From NCBI RefSeq assembly GCF_050908995.1, contig NC_135123.1, positions 10,850,001 through 10,914,000 of the forward strand: DNA of 64,000 nucleotides, written 5' to 3'. A program made the position numbers and the translations under genes. Source of the DNA: Andrena cerasifolii (lineage: Eukaryota; Arthropoda; Insecta; Hymenoptera; Andrenidae). This document shows, one piece after another, positions 58,814 through 64,000 of this stretch. Within the stretch, counting starts at the first letter, position 1, and each line of letters opens with the position of its first letter. Under the pieces are notes generated by a model. That model was given only the letters and a program-made list of their open reading frames with translations. It did not search any database and was not told the origin of the DNA.

Positions 58814-58815
58814 TA

Positions 58816-59156
58816 AGGTGAATGACCCAATTTCTGCTCATTTCCCCATTTCTGATTATTTCGTATTTTTCTTATTATTATATGCGATATGTTTGTACTA
58901 TAGTTGCAACGAAATAATTCTAAACTATTTAAACATTTACGCGAGTGTTGCACGAGTTTGGAGCAATACATACAAGCTATTTTTCATGAGCAGAAATACG
59001 GACATTTAGAGCATTGTATATTTAATTAGAAATTACTGATAGTTAACAATCTTCAAATATCTTTCTTAAATAGTTTTTGAACTGGTTGATTTGTTATTAA
59101 AAAATTAATCAATTACTCTGCAAATTTTGGTTAAAAACAAATTTTTTACACCTTCA
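58816..59156. mobile_element. TA-flanked MITE, truncated second copy
   Basis: It begins AGGTGAATGACCCAATTTC just after TA (58814-58815) and follows the 48196-48585 element at about 88% identity for about 340 bp in the same orientation. The last 45 bp, including the right terminal repeat, are missing, and unrelated sequence starts at about 59157. The open frame at 58818-59009 is a by-product of the shared sequence. Confidence 0.83.
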
Positions 59157-59397
59157 AAAATTCAAAAGAATTTACTTATTATATTATATTATATTATCTA
59201 CTATTTGAACGAAGGATTTTTTTATCCGATGCTTAGTTTTCTTTTAATTGACGAAAATCAGGCAAGATTTATGATAAAAATTGAAACTTTTACTTTAAAC
59301 ATCAGTCATTTTTTCCCAAATCAATATTTCGAAAAAAACCTTCGTTCAAATACTAGACAATACAGTATAATAAGTCAATTCTTTTAATTTTTTTATT
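59157..59397. mobile_element. AT-rich foldback element nested at the broken MITE copy
   Basis: Inverted arms of about 70 bp: CAAAAGAATTTACTTATTAT near 59163 pairs with its near-inverse around 59376-59394, and TATTTGAACGAAGG (59202-59215) pairs exactly with CCTTCGTTCAAATA (59339-59352). TA dinucleotides at 59199-59200 and 59354-59355 may mark an inner TA-type insertion of 153 bp. Outer boundaries are approximate. Confidence 0.65.
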
Positions 59398-59636
59398 TTA
59401 GATGATCGACTTTCGAGCAGCAGTGGTCACCGCAGAAGCCTTTTTTTAGAGAACCTTCGAGTGATAGACAATAACTCAGTTATAGATAAATATTTTTAAA
59501 TAAAAAAAATACGATGCACGGTACTAGATGCAATCCTTAAAAGGAAAAAAGATTTTTTGAGAAATGTGTTATAGCTTTTGAGTAAAAAATTTTCAAAGAC
59601 CACCCTTTTTTCGGCCCCCTGACTGAGCATGACCCC
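59398..59636. mobile_element. Orphan right end of a TTAA-type element
   Basis: The sequence ends in TGACCCC directly followed by TTAA (59637-59640). Inverted, the end reads GGGGTCATGCTCAGTCAGGG, starting with the same GGGGTCAT as the element at 52551. No matching left end was found upstream, so this is probably one half of an element broken by later insertions. The left boundary is arbitrary. Confidence 0.4.
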
Positions 59637-59640
59637 TTAA

Positions 59641-60600
59641 GAGCGGAGGGCGGAACGTAAGGAAAATAGCCAGGATCGTCCTCGCCCCTGTGAAGGATAT
59701 CGAGCCGCGGACGTCGGTTGGAGATCCTGGCTGTCGGAAGCCATCGACGACTCGCCTCCTCGGGGACAACGAGCAGCGGCGCGCGAGTAATCTCGGCCTC
59801 GAATTTCTAAGGTAGTCGCAAGTAGCTTTCCATTAACGCGATAACGAAATCACCCTTTCAATATTTCCAATGTCACCGTGGGAACTCGTCGTCTAGCTCA
59901 GCGCGAACAAATTCCCCATCAACGAATTAGCTAATCCCCTCCCTGGAACGGGTTAAAGTTACGCGCCTCGAAGAACCGACGGAGGTATTTCGGCGTCGAA
60001 GCGGTTCCACCGAACACGGAACGGCAACGTTCGACATTAATAAAACAGCATGAATCCTGGCCGAGTCGCGTAACGCGGTATCAAGTACAAGATCAAACGC
60101 CCCATAAATGAAAATTACCCCCTAAACTGGGATTTTACGGGCCAGCTCGTATCCGAGTCGAGCGTGTAGCCCGAGATCCGAGATCCAGCGCTGGGGCGAA
60201 AATCACCGACTCCCCCTCTGTGCCCCCGGCTGCCCCTCCCCGAATGCTCGTTTCCGGGTGCCACCGTCGTTGCACGCGCGGACCGTGTACCGTGCACTTA
60301 GCGGATAACCATGATGATCAACAGATTTTGAGGAACACGGCATGTGTCACATCGCTCCTGTGCCATGTCTATCAGGCCTGGTTTACAGGATTAAAGGGCG
60401 CGCAAGAATCAAAGCGCGCGGTGCCCCAGGAAGAACCTAACTCTGTGTCGTGCTTATCCCAGGCATGATCGTGAAAGCAGCGTTAATTAATTTCGACTAA
60501 TTACTAATACTGCACTCCGAGTTCCCGTAATTAGAGGCGATTAATTCGAAATCTATTCCCTCTTCATTCCCCCGTACACATCGGGCCCCTATCTTGCTAC
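59641..60600. other. Stretch without a supported gene
   Basis: Mixed GC-richer DNA. Short unrecognised frames near 60115-60468. Nothing else seen. Confidence 0.5.
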
Positions 60601-60614
60601 CTCTCTCTCTCTCC

Positions 60615-60662
<48 letters not shown>
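60601..60662. repeat. (CT)n microsatellite
   Basis: About 62 bp of CT repeats with one CCCCTT interruption near 60613. Confidence 0.96.
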
Positions 60663-60668
<6 letters not shown>

Positions 60669-61308
60669 CTCTCTGTCTACTCCTCTCGATCGATATCAAT
60701 CGTTTAGCGTTAGAACTGGGGCGTCCTAACGGCCTTCTCCGCCTCTTTCGGCGGGCGTAGACGCGTCGACGCCGATTAAAGGGAAGATCCGTGCGAAACG
60801 CTCGTTAGAGGGGTACACTTTGCCCCTCGGCTTTCGAGTTCGAGGATCGACATCGGGACATTATCGCTTTGAGCCGCCAGCGAAAGGGCTAACGCGCTCC
60901 CAGCCCAACGAATTCTAGTGGATCGATGGCGATTGGGGGCCAGACACGTTGGGGTTGTTTTTTTAGGGGGAGTGAACTGTGGCTCGGGGTCAAAGGGAAT
61001 TTCTGACGATTTTTGCTAGGCTTTCCGGGGGTGATGTGGCGGAATTTTTTAGGGGTTTGTGGGACTTGAGTTTGGGGTGCGCTGGCAGCGTCCCATTCGA
61101 GGAGATGGGATGCTGTCCCTTTTTGTAGGGAAACGGAATTTTTTGAATGACACGGCAACTTACCCCCAATTGTCGAAGTTGTAATTTAAAATGTGAGAAA
61201 GAGTCTGAAAGATTGACTTCGAATGGGATGTTTGAAGAAGCTGCGAGGTTCGTCGAATTCAACTTTGCACGGATGACACGCAAGTGTTCGATAGACGAAC
61301 TGACTTAC
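60663..61308. other. Stretch without a supported gene
   Basis: No supported gene. The minus-strand frames 60889-61158 and 60990-61283 overlap each other and match nothing known. Confidence 0.5.
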
Positions 61309-61454
61309 CCGTAACAGATGAAGCCAGGTCTCGCTTTGTAATTAGCGCGAGAAGAACGTGCGCCCGTCGGGCTCGCGTGGAAAAAAAAATTTCGAGTGCA
61401 CGGAACGGATCCGAGCTCGGCACGAGAGACAGTCTGGATGAATTTATCGCTTAC
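61309..61454 (-). CDS. Candidate 146 bp internal exon (minus strand), unknown gene
   Basis: I do not recognise a gene here. On the minus strand, CCTCTTTCTGTTTCAG forms a good acceptor ending at 61455, and GG followed by GTAAGTC forms a near-consensus donor at 61308. Between them only one frame is open, 48 codons plus two bases (start VSDKFIQTVSRAELGSVPC, end ARPGFICY). The frame closes right inside the donor, as expected for a true exon. First-position G is about 27%, only mildly coding-like, and the FFF in the middle comes from a nine-base T run on this strand. A plus-strand frame (61284-61523) with its own donor-like end (CCAAG/GTAAAT) covers the same bases, so at most one is real. Confidence 0.3.
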
Positions 61455-61523
61455 CTGAAACAGAAAGAGGATCCTTTGATTAGCATTCCCGTTATTGCGC
61501 GGATGCAAATTTCGCCAAGGTAA

Positions 61524-64000
61524 ATTACGCGAAATTCTCGTGAAATATGGCGACTTCGGAAAATCGCGAGCGGCTCGCGCTGCGAGACGACGCGTCTTGA
61601 TTCGGAATTTGATTTATCGAGTGGCACGGTGACAAAGCCAACGGGGGAAAAAAACCCGAGGGAAAAGTAAACCCCGCGGCAGTGAAAAAAGCTAAAACAG
61701 AATTCTATAATTATTACCTAGAGATCTACCCTTCTAGAATTAGCGTGTCCACTTTTAATCTCATAAACGCTCAATTGGTAACGAGCAGAATTTAAATTAG
61801 AGGACAAAGCTTCGGCTTAGTGAATTGTGATTAAAGCGCGCGGCTTTAGTTGACAAGCAGACCCGTATATTATTAACAAATATTTCCAGCAACGACACGA
61901 AGCGTATCCGACGCGGCAAGGTAGATTTACCGGTGGGCACGCGTTATAATTTTCTTTATCTATTCATCTACCAATTAAGTCCAACTTTTAACCTTATTAG
62001 GTGCATGAACGTCGGTTAAACTGTTCACGTGCAGCAGAAACGGATTATGTCCTTTTACGCTTAACGGCTCAGATAATATCAGTTACGAACTGAAACTAGC
62101 TTCGCACACTGTAACGCGAATATCGCCGCGATAAATCATCGCCACTAAACACAGTGAGTTACGGGTCCCGCTGGATCGTAATCCCCCTTTCTGTGAATCT
62201 ATCGAAAATATAATTGATAATAAAACTCTTCAAGCAAAAGTCGCGATTTATTGGTAAAAAAAAAAAGGATCGATACTATGGGGTCCAATATCCTTGAATT
62301 TCCAATATGTTTTTAAGTATTCTTTCTTCAGCAACCCCTTCGCGTTAGTAATACTGTTCCATAATTAAAATAAAACAATTTATTAGCTTCGTAAAATTGC
62401 TGGAAAAATTTCTTCGGACTTGGGTGAAATGGAGGCTGAGAAAATATTTGTGGAAACTTTCGTCGATGCGTTACTATGGGTTTAATAATTATTTATACCG
62501 CACTGTGTTGGAGGAAGCATTTAGTGCGACGGGTGTTTATGGGGATATAAGCCGAGTGCGAGGAGCGTGCCTCCTGAGACTTCTTTGGAAACCCGTGGCA
62601 CGAGCTATGGGTCCTCGACAGCTACGAAAAAGTATCTGCCAGGTGCGTGGCAGGTGAGAGATTCACCTGCCCACAAGCTGCTGCCGAACATCCCTACCGA
62701 ATTCGTACAAGGACCGTTCGCCACATGGATAGCATCTCCTTCCAGGGGCCCTATCATTAGAGAGCTGAATAAGGGGATCCCGCCAGAGAAACAAAAGAAA
62801 TTCCTCTGCGATTCTCCTATAGACTCGACTTAGCCAACAAGCTGCGTTTCTTCACAGAATTTCTTAAACAGTTCCACTTTAGGTACCTCCTGGTATTTGC
62901 AAGATGTGTGGTAAATCATTCTGAAGAGCCATTAGCTGAAGTGTAGCACAGTCGCTTCGTTAAGGGATGCTCGGAGCGTGTGTAATCAGATTATTTGGAA
63001 AACTAACGAGGAAAAAGCCGATTAACTTGGGTAACCAAGTTGAGCAATGAACACAAGAGTAATCTATCTCTTTCAGGTACTCAGACATCCAGTAGACAGT
63101 GGAGTATATCTACATTTCGAATTACGTAAATTCAAGCGTGTAACTACTCAAAAACTAGATAAAAAAAATACCAAATCCCAGATACAGGAGCACCCAAACT
63201 CAGCCATGGAAGCCTCCGAATTAAGCCATAGGAGGACCCTCGAAAACGCGATCTACCTAATTTACAGCTCTGCCCAAACTTCTTCTCAACCTCCCTCTGC
63301 TGAATGAAGCTACTTTCTTCGTGAAAGGCGCCGTTAAAGCTCGTAAAGGCTTTATGGCGTAAGCTATGTCCTTTCGGAAGATTCTGACGTTTTGCCAGCA
63401 TCGCGGTTAGCTCCACCGACGCTCTATATCGCGTGGGATATAAAATTTTTACAAAACATGAATATTTACAAGGCTTCGGTGTGCCCTGAAGTCTCGAGTA
63501 GGAGTGACTGCGACACGAATGGTTGGAAATGTAGGAATGATTTCCTCAAAGGACGTGGCTTACGTCCGGAAGCCTGTGACAGTTTTAACTACCCCCTTCC
63601 CAGCCACCAGCATTGGCCTGTTTTCTTTCAAATCTTCGCGTAATGCCTTCAGCTGATTGCTACGAGATTCTCCTCTTATACCTCTAGCCTCTTAAACTGC
63701 ATTTAACCATTCCCTTCCCGCCATGTAGATTCAAGACGTAAGCTCCTTACGTATCTGCAGCCATTTTAACGACTCTTAAAAGATGGTAATAGCGAAAGAA
63801 AGATGGCCATTTCTGCGAGAAATACACCTTCAGAACCAGTTGATGATCAAATCGCAACGACGAGGGAACGAGTCGACGTAGCATATTACTGCACTCTTCC
63901 TTAACCCGACGATCTAGCTCGCTTCCACGCGTTTAATACGAAATTCTACATACACCCAGCGACATATAACACTCGAGATGTGAAGTCGAAATCTCATTCA
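61524..64000. other. Stretch without a firmly supported gene
   Basis: The 62567-62833 frame (88 codons from a GTG, PIIRELNKGIPPEKQKKFL-like tail) and 63047-63307 (preceded by ATCTATCTCTTTCAG at 63076) look mildly protein-like but match nothing known. Donor-like CAG/GTGCGT and CAG/GTGAGA occur near 62641-62656. A ten-base A run lies at about 62257. No repeats seen. Confidence 0.45.

Noticed and set aside
48198..59009. Similar open frames in both copies of the TA MITE (48198-48461 and 58818-59009)
   Set aside because: Similarity comes from the repeat itself. The second frame is shortened and neither resembles a transposase.
62567..62833. 88-codon frame rich in Pro and Lys
   Set aside because: No ATG start and no recognised domain; donor-like sites near 62641-62656 fall inside it. 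Too weak to call.

Overview
This 64 kb window looks like non-coding nuclear DNA from an animal, most likely an insect. No protein family, rRNA, tRNA, operon structure or CRISPR array could be recognised. Base composition is mixed, with AT-rich stretches alternating with CpG-containing GC-rich patches. CpG does not look depleted by eye, and there are several short non-autonomous DNA transposons with TA or TTAA target sites. That combination fits a hymenopteran (bee or ant), but this is an impression and not a test. The longest open frames (up to about 190 codons) overlap on several frames and both strands, as chance frames do, and none matched a family I know. The window is best read as a long intron or an intergenic tract.

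The well-supported content is mobile DNA. (1) A TTAA-flanked group whose ends begin G(3-5): 14588-14800, 23725-24434, 25870-26579, 52551-53239, probably 57648-57936, and an orphan end at 59636. The second and third are both 710 bp and share terminal motifs. The third and fourth share patchy internal sequence. (2) TA-flanked elements: a 680 bp near-perfect foldback at 785-1464, a 165 bp mariner-like MITE at 8983-9147, a 240 bp element at 34574-34813 abutting an AT-rich palindrome with an internal 28 bp tandem repeat (34306-34584), and a 390 bp MITE at 48196-48585 with a truncated second copy at 58816-59156. (3) A foldback at 4253-4641 with no clear target duplication. (4) A hAT-like remnant with repeated GGAGC motifs ending at 38994. 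(5) Simple repeats: (ATT)n at 16292-16406, (TAA)n at 31631, (GA)n at 31791, CT-rich tracts at 42182 and 60601, and a G13 run at 31253.

A few short segments have paired splice-site-like signals around an open frame and could be exons of an unidentified gene: + strand 2760-2816, 3975-4093, 19635-19706, 42562-42676 and 52337-52482; - strand 42261-42314, 53835-53884 and 61309-61454. One further - strand pair, 25355-25413, would be non-coding. They lie on both strands and cannot be joined with confidence. A few intact frames (10347-10754, 29732-30124, 40150-40635) have coding-like codon composition but no known homologue. All of these are low-confidence proposals that need RNA or comparative evidence. 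I found no previously undescribed multi-gene system. The most interesting content is the clustered TTAA-flanked element group and the nested foldback structures.
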